Below the pieces are notes generated by a model, which was given only the letters and a program-made list of their open reading frames with translations, was not told the origin of the DNA and made no database searches. The position numbers and the translations under genes were made by a program. From Oscillospiraceae bacterium (GTDB lineage Bacteria; Bacillota; Clostridia; Oscillospirales; Ruminococcaceae): 5,935 bases of DNA. The stretch is taken from positions 1-5,935 of the forward strand of contig JAHHUB010000105.1 in assembly GCA_020024175.1 (NCBI GenBank), given 5' to 3'. Positions 1 to 5,712 of this stretch are shown here, in pieces. Numbering within the stretch: position 1 is the first letter of the stretch; every line of letters starts with the position of its first letter.

Positions 1-965
1 AGAAGTACAAGGTGGTTATCTGTACCGCCGGAAACAAGATTAAATCCAAGTTTAAGCATCTCATCAGCCATAGCTGCATTATTTTTAATAATTTGCTCTG
101 CATATGCCTTAAATTCAGGTTTCAAAGCTTCACCAAAGCAAACAGCCTTAGCAGCTATAACATGCATCAATGGTCCACCTTGCATTCCTGGGAAAATAGC
201 CTTGTCAATCTTCTTAGCCAAAGCTTCTTTGCAGAGAATAAGACCGCCTCTTGGACCACGGAGTGTTTTATGAGTTGTTGTTGTTACAACATCAGCATAA
301 GGAACAGGACTCATGTGCTGACCGCCGGCAACAAGACCTGCAATATGAGCCATATCTACAAAGAGATATGCACCTACTTTATCAGCAATTTCTCTAAAAC
401 GTTTAAAATCTATTTCTCTGGGGTAAGCACTGGCACCTGCCAAAATCATCTTTGGTTTATTTTCTACAGCAAGTCTTTCAACTTCATCGTAGTCAATTCT
501 TCCGTCTTTGCCAACACCATAAGGTACTATATTGTAGTTTTTGCCGGAAATATTAACAGGAGAACCATGTGTAAGGTGTCCACCTGCATCAAGGCTCATA
601 GCCAAAACTGTGTCGCCTGTTTCACAAAGTGCAAAGTAAACAGCGAGGTTTGCCTGTGCGCCGGAGTGTGGCTGTACATTGGCGTGTTCAGCACCAAAAA
701 GCTTCTTAGCTCTTTCTCTCGCAATATTTTCAACGATATCAACATATTGGCATCCGCCATAGTATCTCTTTCCGGGATAACCTTCAGCGTATTTGTTAGT
801 CAAAACAGAACCCATAGCAGCCATCACAGCGGGAGAAACAATATTCTCACTGGCAATAAGTTCGATATTTTGGCGTTGTCTGCCAAGTTCCAAGTTCATT
901 GCATCAGCAACTTCGTGGTCGTATTTATCTACGAAACCAATAGAATCAATCATTTCCTTATACAT
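1..965 (-). CDS. glyA: Serine hydroxymethyltransferase (SHMT), C-terminal end cut by the window edge
   Basis: SHMT is a cytosolic PLP enzyme that converts serine plus tetrahydrofolate to glycine plus 5,10-methylene-tetrahydrofolate, feeding one-carbon metabolism. The minus strand translates without interruption for 321 codons from ATG 963-965. Family landmarks are all present: SEN at 39-41, YAEGYPGKRYYGG at 59-71, the THGS loop at 132-135, D204 and H207 in DMAHIAGL, and the PLP-binding lysine K233 in TTTTHKTLRGPRGG. Each key residue sits four positions later than its E. coli GlyA counterpart (E57, H126, D200, H203, K229). Family members are about 410-420 residues, so roughly 90 C-terminal residues lie beyond base 1, including the expected substrate-carboxylate arginine. 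AAAGGA (976-981) lies 10 bases before the start. The next ATG at codon 5 is less well placed. The gene stands alone behind its own promoter, and its sequence looks less AT-rich than its neighbours, as expected for a core gene. A long plus-strand frame here is only its shadow. Confidence 0.97.
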   Translation of the reverse strand, partial: MYKEMIDSIGFVDKYDHEVADAMNLELGRQRQNIELIASENIVSPAVMAAMGSVLTNKYAEGYPGKRYYGGCQYVDIVENIARERAKKLFGAEHANVQPHSGAQANLAVYFALCETGDTVLAMSLDAGGHLTHGSPVNISGKNYNIVPYGVGKDGRIDYDEVERLAVENKPKMILAGASAYPREIDFKRFREIADKVGAYLFVDMAHIAGLVAGGQHMSPVPYADVVTTTTHKTLRGPRGGLILCKEALAKKIDKAIFPGMQGGPLMHVIAAKAVCFGEALKPEFKAYAEQIIKNNAAMADEMLKLGFNLVSGGTDNHLVL

Positions 966-1014
966 CTTTATCAAATCCTTTCAAAATTTTAAATAGGATA
1001 TTCCGTACACCTCA

Positions 1015-1043
1015 ATTATATATACATAAGTGCAATTCGTCAA
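1015..1043 (-). promoter_or_regulatory. Main glyA promoter
   Basis: Read on the minus strand, TTGACG (1038-1043) and a perfect TATAAT (1015-1020) are separated by exactly 17 bases. This is a near-consensus sigma-A promoter. Transcription would start near 1008, giving a leader of about 43 bases before the glyA ATG. That is too short for a riboswitch or T-box, so control, if any, should act at initiation. Confidence 0.85.
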
Positions 1044-1104
1044 GTCATTTCTAACATAGCCGCACTTTTTTATCTATTATATACAATATTGTGGATAAAA
1101 ACTG

Positions 1105-1133
1105 ACCATATGCAATAGTTTATTTTATGTCAA
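1105..1133 (-). promoter_or_regulatory. Possible second, distal glyA promoter
   Basis: On the minus strand, a perfect TTGACA (1128-1133) is followed after 17 bases by TATGGT (1105-1110), which matches the -10 consensus at 4 of 6 positions. It lies 90 bases upstream of the main promoter and points at glyA, giving a leader of about 130 bases. A short perfect palindrome, ACAATATTGT (1083-1092), lies between the two promoters. In such AT-rich DNA a chance match is possible. Confidence 0.4.
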
Positions 1134-1308
1134 ACTCTGCATTATTATTAAAAGTCTCTCAAAACTGTTAATATCTATCTTTTAAATACATTTTTAACCG
1201 TTTTAATTAAATTTCGACTACAATAATTTTGTCGTTTTATCTGCTGTAATCCGACATGATTATAATGTTGTTTTGCGTAAAATAAAGCCTTGTGTCAATA
1301 CATTCTGT

Positions 1309-1468
1309 TTATGCTGATACTTTCAAAACTATTTTATTTGTGGAACTATCAGAAACTGACAAATTTGAGTTTTCCACATTCTCCTGTGAATTTTGAGGAA
1401 TATTATCTTTTTTTGACAACTGCACAGCAATAATGCAGTCAGCAGCATAATTCCTATTATTTTTTCAT
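1309..1468 (-). pseudogene. Broken second copy of the lipoprotein gene start
   Basis: Bases 1367-1469 align to 3121-3225, the start of the intact lipoprotein gene. There are 100 identities in 105 columns: three substitutions and two single-base deletions. The match begins at the ATG and covers the lipoprotein signal peptide plus about the first 18 residues after the lipobox cysteine. The first deletion makes the copy read ATG AAA AAA TAA, so it stops at codon 4. The second lies just after the Cys-Gln-Lys codons. If both are repaired, a 53-codon frame runs to TAA at 1309-1311. Its last 17 codons diverge from the intact gene, although a GATA-TTCC-ACAAA block hints at further homology. It starts 10 bases after the intact gene's stop codon and in the same direction. 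There is no good ribosome binding site. It is almost certainly not translated as a lipoprotein. Confidence 0.85.
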
Positions 1469-1469
1469 A
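1367..1469 (-). repeat. Direct repeat, downstream copy (partner at 3121-3225)
   Basis: This is a 103-base copy of the lipoprotein signal-peptide region, in the same orientation as its 105-base partner and about 1.75 kb away. Five further identical bases (AATTT, 1362-1366 and 3116-3120) extend it on one side. On the other side the match ends one base beyond the start codon. Confidence 0.93.
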
Positions 1470-1478
1470 TTTTCCATA

Positions 1479-3224
1479 CTATTTAACATCTATAACAATA
1501 AGCTGATTTCCGTAAATTAAAATTTTATCATCAGTCATTGAACCAAATATAGGGTCTCCTGCCATTTCAAACAATGGCTTTGATAATTCACCTGTTTCCA
1601 AATCAACTTTGCGAAGTCTGAAAATATATGGGTTATATTGATCATCTGTTTTTTCTTCTGCCAAAAAGCTGTAAAGATCTTTTCCGTTGGTAAATGCACT
1701 TGTTCCCCAACCTGAAGCCCCTAAATCATCTCTGTCAATTTTATGGGGTATGGTTATAACTTTTCCTGTTTTCAGATCTCTTATTTCTATATTACTGTTC
1801 ATATCCAGTCCTATTACCTTATCACCTATTATTTTATTATACATTATATACTCATTTTGTGGTGCAGGTATTTTTATTTTCGGTTCAATTTTTTCAGCCT
1901 TATCTATATCATAATATCTATGAGTATGGAGAGAATAGCCAGTTCCACCATCTTCCTCAGCTTCATAACAAAGTATACCGTCTTTTATTTCTATTGCATA
2001 AGCTGAATAAAAGTTCTTATATAATTTTGAGTTGCAGATTTTAACAAGGTTGCTTCCATCAAATTTACCCGCATAAAGCCCTGTTGCACAGAAAAAAGAT
2101 ATGTAATCCATATCATCATCAACCACATAATGAATATCATTTGGCAGCTCTTGTTCATTTAAAGATTTAACAATTTCCTCAAATTGTTTAGGCATGGTTT
2201 TTTCTTTTAGAATTTCACCTGTTTTTGATGATACTTCCATAGCCCGTTTTTTGGTTCTTATTACAATGTTGCCTCTGTCATTTATATACCAGTCATTACC
2301 TATATATTCATCTTTATGAAGCTTTATTGTAATTATTTCAGGCTTTTTTTCTAAATCTGTTGTATCATAAATAAATAACTCATTTATGCCTATATTTGTG
2401 CTGTATAATATATATAAATCTTTTCCGTAAATTTGATTGTAATAATTAAATGATTTATAATAAGGCATATTGGTTTCATCATAAATTTTATATGGCAGTT
2501 CGGCTTTTATTTGCAAATTTTTTTCTTCAAATCCATCAATTATTTCTGCTTTATTTTCTCTAGATAATAGTCTGTATCCATTTTCTTCATTCTGTTCAAA
2601 TGTATATATTTCGGTTATGATTTTTCCCGAATATTCATTGGGGGCAAATTCCAGATAAACTTTTACTTTTGTGGGGGTTATATATTCAACTTTAACTACT
2701 TCATTGTATTTTTTTCCGTTAAAATTACTGCCTTTATCGGTTTCGGATATTTTATCATAATACTCCTTCATTGTGTCGGCATTCATATAATATCCGATTT
2801 TACCTTCATCATTTTTGCAGTATTCGGTGTAAATTTCCGATATATCCTTTCCCACTGCCAAAGGGGCATATTTTTTTGCATCTTCTTCTGTAATATAAAG
2901 AGATCCCTTTATATTTTCAGCTTTACCCTCTCTGAATGCATACAAAATAATAGTTTGTAGTTCTGTTTGCTGATTATCCCCCTCACTAAATACAGGATAA
3001 GCTTTTACAAGAATAAAATCCATGGGAAAAATGTAATTTTTCCACCACCATGCTTCATCATGTTTGGGCAAAGGAGTAATATTAGTATTTTGCACACTTT
3101 GTTGGGAAATATCCGAATTTGAGTTTTCCACATTCCCCTGTGAATTTTGAGGAATATTATCTCTTTTTTGACAACTGCACAGCAATAATGCAGTCAGCAG
3201 TATAACTCCTATTATCTTTTTCAT
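1479..3224 (-). CDS. Large exported lipoprotein of unknown function
   Basis: The 581-residue product starts with a lipoprotein signal: Lys-Lys, a hydrophobic stretch at 4-15, and lipobox L-C-S-C with C18 as the likely lipidated cysteine (C16 is a weaker alternative). It should be anchored on the outer face of the cytoplasmic membrane. A polar Ser/Asn/Gln-rich tether (about 19-53) precedes an aromatic start to the folded part (WWW at 59-61). Residues of about 60-235 form a mixed alpha/beta region I do not recognise. From about 250 to the end there are recurring short strand-turn units, such as 'LFIYDTTDL', 'YDIDKAEKI', 'IEIRDLKTGKV' and 'RKVDLETGEL', resembling beta-propeller blades. No catalytic motif is evident. 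ATG 3222-3224 is chosen because AGAGG (3234-3238) lies 9 bases before it. An upstream in-frame TTG is only 3 bases from that site. The gene has its own promoter and sits behind the MerR gene, but membership in that regulon is not shown. Confidence 0.9.
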   Translation of the reverse strand: MKKIIGVILLTALLLCSCQKRDNIPQNSQGNVENSNSDISQQSVQNTNITPLPKHDEAWWWKNYIFPMDFILVKAYPVFSEGDNQQTELQTIILYAFREGKAENIKGSLYITEEDAKKYAPLAVGKDISEIYTEYCKNDEGKIGYYMNADTMKEYYDKISETDKGSNFNGKKYNEVVKVEYITPTKVKVYLEFAPNEYSGKIITEIYTFEQNEENGYRLLSRENKAEIIDGFEEKNLQIKAELPYKIYDETNMPYYKSFNYYNQIYGKDLYILYSTNIGINELFIYDTTDLEKKPEIITIKLHKDEYIGNDWYINDRGNIVIRTKKRAMEVSSKTGEILKEKTMPKQFEEIVKSLNEQELPNDIHYVVDDDMDYISFFCATGLYAGKFDGSNLVKICNSKLYKNFYSAYAIEIKDGILCYEAEEDGGTGYSLHTHRYYDIDKAEKIEPKIKIPAPQNEYIMYNKIIGDKVIGLDMNSNIEIRDLKTGKVITIPHKIDRDDLGASGWGTSAFTNGKDLYSFLAEEKTDDQYNPYIFRLRKVDLETGELSKPLFEMAGDPIFGSMTDDKILIYGNQLIVIDVK

Positions 3225-3225
3225 A
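3121..3225 (-). repeat. Direct repeat, upstream copy inside the intact lipoprotein gene
   Basis: This copy is the in-frame start of the intact lipoprotein gene, and its partner is at 1367-1469. Both single-base differences in length are C residues (plus strand) next to T runs, present here and missing from the partner. Loss from the other copy is therefore the simpler reading. Confidence 0.93.
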
Positions 3226-3233
3226 ATCAATTA

Positions 3234-3238
3234 CCTCT
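3234..3238 (-). promoter_or_regulatory. Ribosome binding site that fixes the lipoprotein start
   Basis: AGAGG on the minus strand lies 9 bases upstream of ATG 3222-3224. It lies only 3 bases upstream of the in-frame TTG at 3228-3230, which is too close for initiation. Confidence 0.7.
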
Positions 3239-3251
3239 ATTTTTTACTTAA

Positions 3252-3279
3252 ACAATATCATATTTTATTTTAATGTCAA
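3252..3279 (-). promoter_or_regulatory. Lipoprotein gene promoter
   Basis: On the minus strand, a perfect TTGACA (3274-3279) is followed after 16 bases by TATTGT (3252-3257), 4 of 6 matches to the -10 consensus. Transcription would start near 3245, about 20 bases before the start codon, with the ribosome binding site between. This suggests the lipoprotein gene can be transcribed independently of the MerR gene. Confidence 0.6.
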
Positions 3280-3304
3280 TGATTTACTGTAAGTTTTAGG
3301 TTAA

Positions 3305-3334
3305 AAATCAAAAAACTTGTCTTTTTTACAGACA
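3305..3334 (-). terminator. Possible weak terminator after the MerR gene
   Basis: Directly after the regulator's stop codon, the minus strand reads TGTCT, a 7-base loop, then AGACA (3318-3334), followed by AAG and a T-rich run with six consecutive T. The stem is only 5 base pairs and AT-rich, so termination may be partial and some readthrough into the lipoprotein gene is possible. Confidence 0.4.
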
Positions 3335-4147
3335 CTATTCTAAATAAAAAATAATTTTGGTAATAAATTCTTTTTCATTGCCTGTAGTTATATAATCGTT
3401 TATACAGAACTCATAGGAATCGGAAATAATTTTAAGCCGGTTTTTGCGACAATATTCCAAAATTCTCCCATATGCCTCACCTATGGTGCTGTAATCTCCG
3501 AAATGATATGCACAAACGGTTTTTCCTTTAGGCAGAGTATAAACATTTTCGCTTTCATTTGTTTTTTCAGTGGAAACAAAAGCTTTGGTTGCTGAAATAC
3601 AGTCCCCTGAAACAATATGTTTAAGTGGTACTGATACTCCAATTTGAAAAAAAGTGGGCAATTCTTTGGCAAAAGCCTCTGACAGACATTTTTTTGTGGC
3701 TATACTGACTTTTGCAGGGGTATATGGACTTTCTACAGGATACATAAGTATATATTGTTCATTGATTTCTTCAATTTCCACCAATTCTTTCTTACTGAAA
3801 TCTATAGCTTTAAGCTGACTGACTTTATGAGTCAGCTTGTTTTTTATATGGTTTAATTCATCCACCTGCTTTTCAATTACCCCTATTTGATTTGTCATTA
3901 CAGAAATGCTGTTTTCAATATTGTAATTTTTCATATGCTCCTGAATTTCTTTTAGTGAAAAACCGATTTTTTTCATAACTAATATTGTATCAAGATAATC
4001 AATCTGTTTTGCACTGTAATAGCGATAGCCGTTTTTAGAATCCACATATTCCGGACAGAAAAGACCGATTTTGTCGTAAAAAATCAGTGTTTGCTTGGAA
4101 ATATTCTGATATTTTGACAATTCTCCTATAGAAAACATATTCTCCAT
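3335..4147 (-). CDS. MerR-family transcriptional regulator with BmrR/GyrI-like effector domain
   Basis: This 270-residue cytosolic DNA-binding protein is built like BmrR-type multidrug sensors. The MerR winged helix-turn-helix occupies about 4-75, with IGELSK at 7-12, the 'TLIFYDKIGLF' helix at 20-30 and the wing motif NGYRYYS at 39-45. A dimerising coiled coil follows at about 78-115. A GyrI-like ligand-binding domain covers about 128-270, ending in 'EFITKIIFYLE'. There are no metal-binding cysteine clusters of the MerR/CueR/ZntR kind, so an organic ligand is more likely than a metal. Where related domains often read T-E-I near the end, this one has T-K-I (K264), which may alter ligand preference; this is from memory of the family. 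ATG 4145-4147 follows AAGGAG (4161-4166) at 13 bases, long but with no better start between. It is divergent from the MATE gene, whose promoter has a MerR-type operator, so it probably controls that pump and itself. Confidence 0.93.
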   Translation of the reverse strand: MENMFSIGELSKYQNISKQTLIFYDKIGLFCPEYVDSKNGYRYYSAKQIDYLDTILVMKKIGFSLKEIQEHMKNYNIENSISVMTNQIGVIEKQVDELNHIKNKLTHKVSQLKAIDFSKKELVEIEEINEQYILMYPVESPYTPAKVSIATKKCLSEAFAKELPTFFQIGVSVPLKHIVSGDCISATKAFVSTEKTNESENVYTLPKGKTVCAYHFGDYSTIGEAYGRILEYCRKNRLKIISDSYEFCINDYITTGNEKEFITKIIFYLE

Positions 4148-4164
4148 TTGTAAAAAATCACTCC

Positions 4165-4195
4165 TTGACTATATAGTTACTATATCCTTTATTAT
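4165..4195 (+). promoter_or_regulatory. MATE gene promoter with 19-base MerR-type spacer
   Basis: TTGACT (4165-4170, 5 of 6 matches) and TATTAT (4190-4195, 5 of 6 matches) are 19 bases apart instead of the usual 17. This is the signature of MerR-activated promoters. The start of transcription should be near 4202, about 38 bases before the transporter ATG. A 17-base alternative -10, TTTATT, lacks the key second A. Confidence 0.75.
4171..4185. promoter_or_regulatory. MerR-type operator dyad
   Basis: The sequence ATATAGTTACTATAT is a perfect inverted repeat with 7-base arms around one central base. It sits wholly inside the 19-base spacer of the transporter promoter and at about +1 to +14 of the predicted regulator transcript. 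MerR-family dimers bind such spacer dyads and, with ligand, distort the DNA so RNA polymerase can use the promoter. Confidence 0.8.
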
Positions 4196-4219
4196 AGGCT
4201 TTGCCACAATCAAACACAA
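4191..4219 (-). promoter_or_regulatory. Promoter of the MerR gene, overlapping the pump promoter
   Basis: On the minus strand, a perfect TATAAT (4191-4196) lies 17 bases after TTGTGT (4214-4219, weak, 3 of 6 matches). Its -10 overlaps five bases of the pump's -10 on the other strand. The start would be near 4184, inside the operator dyad, so regulator binding should hinder its own transcription. Confidence 0.55.
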
Positions 4220-4225
4220 GGAAAA

Positions 4226-4232
4226 AAGGAGG
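4226..4232 (+). promoter_or_regulatory. Ribosome binding site that fixes the MATE start
   Basis: A perfect AAGGAGG lies 7 bases before ATG 4240-4242. This rules in favour of that ATG over the upstream in-frame TTG at 4201-4203, which has no such site and lies at the predicted transcription start. Confidence 0.9.
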
Positions 4233-4239
4233 TTATTTT

Positions 4240-5568
4240 ATGAATATTTTTTCCAAACCAATGACTTACAAAGAATACACAAAATATTTGATGCCTTCAG
4301 TGCTTACTATGATATTTTTATCATTTTACACCACTATTGATGGTTTTTTTGTATCACGATATGCAGGCTCTGACGCTTTGGCGGGAATTAACATAGTTAT
4401 TCCAATTACCTGTGTAATTTTTGGTGTAGCAGTAATGATTTCCACAGGTGCTTCCGCCTATATCGGAGAATATATGGGTAAACAGGAATATGACAAAGCT
4501 GATAATACTTTCAGTATGGCAGCAATATCTCTGGCAGTATTTTCTGTGGTATTTACAATTTTGGGAATAGCTTTTCTACGCCCTATTGTAACATTTTTAG
4601 GTACCAGCGAAAAACTTATGCCCCATGTAATTCCCTATGCTTTCATAGTGTTTTTAGGTACATTGCCTATGGCATTTAAGCTGTTTTTTGAATATCTTGT
4701 CCGCAGCGATGGAAATCCAAAAACAGGTCTTGCCATGTCTTTTACAGGACTTATTTTAAATATTATTGCTGACTATATTTTTGTGGGAATATTTAAAATG
4801 GGTACTTTGGGTGCAGCTTTGGGTACAGTTATTTCAATTTCTGTCAGCACTTTTATGGGTCTTCATCATTTCAGAAAAAACTCAAATTTAAGATTTGTTT
4901 TCCCTAAATTTGATTTTATTTTACTTTTAAAATCCTGTATAAATGGGAGCAGTGAAATGCTTACCGAACTTTCCACAGGAATTACAACATTGTTATTTAA
5001 CCTTATTATTATAAGAGAATACGGCGAAGATGGTGTTGCAGCTGTTACCATTATTATGTATATTTATTATTTCTTTATTTCATTTTATATGGGAATTGCT
5101 GTAGCAACTGCACCTGTTATAAGCTATAATTTCGGTGCTAAAAACAATGATAAAATCAAAGAAACTCTCAAATACAGTTTTTTTACCATAGCTGTTACTG
5201 CTGTTATAATTGTAGGTATTTCACTTTTTGGCGGAAAAACTATTATAGGCCTTTTTGTTGACAGCGGTCATGTCTTTGATTTAACCTGGACTGCTCTTAA
5301 ACTATTTACCCCTGTTTTTGTTTTTATTGGTATAAATGTATTTTTATCAGGATATTTTACTGCATTGGGGGATGGAATAACTTCAGCAGTAATTTCATCT
5401 CTTCGTTCATTTATATTGGTAATAATATTTTTGATGATTTTGCCTTCTATGATAGGAGTTTCAGGAATTTGGCTCACTATGCCCATGGCAGAAGCTGTTA
5501 CTGTTTTATATTCTTTTCCTGTTTATTTTAAAAAGAAAAAGAAACTGTATAATCAGCTCTCCCAATAA
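4240..5568 (+). CDS. MATE-family multidrug efflux transporter (MepA/DinF-like)
   Basis: The 442-residue integral membrane protein has about 12 hydrophobic helices arranged as two six-helix halves. Rough positions are 14-34, 48-72, 91-113, 127-150, 161-183, 187-208, then 235-259, 264-293, 311-333, 351-376, 383-402 and 405-430. MATE proteins export cationic drugs or metabolites in exchange for Na+ or H+. Family signs are the N-terminal 'PSVLTMIFLSFYTTIDGFFV' segment (19-38) with its D34, the RSDGNPK loop (155-161) after helix 4, 'GTLGAALGTVIS' (188-199), and the second-half start 'GSSEMLTELSTGITTLLFN' (236-254). The length is normal for the MepA-like subgroup (about 440-455). The C-terminus is a short Lys-rich cytosolic tail (KKKKK, 431-435). 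The substrate cannot be read from sequence; some relatives export metabolites or polysaccharide precursors. Divergence from a BmrR-like regulator and the 19-base-spacer promoter favour an inducible drug or toxin pump. Confidence 0.95.
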   Translation: MNIFSKPMTYKEYTKYLMPSVLTMIFLSFYTTIDGFFVSRYAGSDALAGINIVIPITCVIFGVAVMISTGASAYIGEYMGKQEYDKADNTFSMAAISLAVFSVVFTILGIAFLRPIVTFLGTSEKLMPHVIPYAFIVFLGTLPMAFKLFFEYLVRSDGNPKTGLAMSFTGLILNIIADYIFVGIFKMGTLGAALGTVISISVSTFMGLHHFRKNSNLRFVFPKFDFILLLKSCINGSSEMLTELSTGITTLLFNLIIIREYGEDGVAAVTIIMYIYYFFISFYMGIAVATAPVISYNFGAKNNDKIKETLKYSFFTIAVTAVIIVGISLFGGKTIIGLFVDSGHVFDLTWTALKLFTPVFVFIGINVFLSGYFTALGDGITSAVISSLRSFILVIIFLMILPSMIGVSGIWLTMPMAEAVTVLYSFPVYFKKKKKLYNQLSQ

Positions 5569-5600
5569 TTGATTTGTAAAATTTAATTATTTTTATTATA
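5564..5600 (+). terminator. Weak AT-only terminator candidate after the MATE gene
   Basis: AATAATT (5564-5570) and AATTATT (5585-5591) can pair around a 14-base loop, followed by a T-rich run. The stem contains no G-C pair and overlaps the stop codon, so it is at best inefficient. I see no better terminator before the next gene. Confidence 0.22.
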
Positions 5601-5712
5601 TTTTAGTAGATTTATTGTTTAATTTATGGTAACATAGGGATAAACCAACGGATATATAAAACCCGAAGGATAATCATAAAATTGTGGTACTTTTCTGCAA
5701 GGAGGCTTTAGT

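Larger units (their letters stand above)
966..1308. other. Intergenic region, no gene seen
   Basis: This AT-rich stretch holds the glyA ribosome binding site and two candidate glyA promoters in its lower-numbered part. Between about 1134 and 1308 I see no convincing gene, promoter or RNA. There are short palindromes such as TTTAATTAAA near 1202-1211 and a weak CGAC/GTCG inverted repeat at about 1216-1235. Neither has a GC-rich stem with a T-tract, so I cannot place a terminator for the lipoprotein transcription unit here. Confidence 0.6.

Noticed and set aside
12..992. Long plus-strand open frame of 326 codons
   Set aside because: It is antisense to glyA, whose minus-strand translation shows every SHMT motif. 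The plus-strand product is unlike any family I know and has no ribosome binding site.
1259..1298. Minus-strand TTGACA (1293-1298) and TATAAT (1259-1264) as a promoter
   Set aside because: Both boxes are perfect, but they are 28 bases apart, far too long for a sigma-A promoter or even a MerR-type one. No partner box at 16-19 bases was found for either.
1419..1439. ACTGCA/TGCAGT inverted repeat as a terminator after the lipoprotein gene
   Set aside because: The same inverted repeat exists inside the intact gene as codons of the signal peptide, so it is inherited coding sequence. It is followed on the minus strand by A-rich sequence, not a T-tract.
3225..3230. TTG 3228-3230 as the lipoprotein start
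   Set aside because: It is only 3 bases from the AGAGG site. ATG 3222-3224 is properly spaced, and Met-Lys-Lys is the normal lipoprotein signal start.
4201..4239. Longer MATE protein starting at TTG 4201
   Set aside because: It has no ribosome binding site, it lies at the predicted transcription start, and the added residues are not MATE-like. ATG 4240 has a perfect AAGGAGG at 7 bases.
4866..5486. Short minus-strand frames inside the MATE gene
   Set aside because: They lie wholly within a well-supported transporter gene, lack ribosome binding sites and resemble no protein family.
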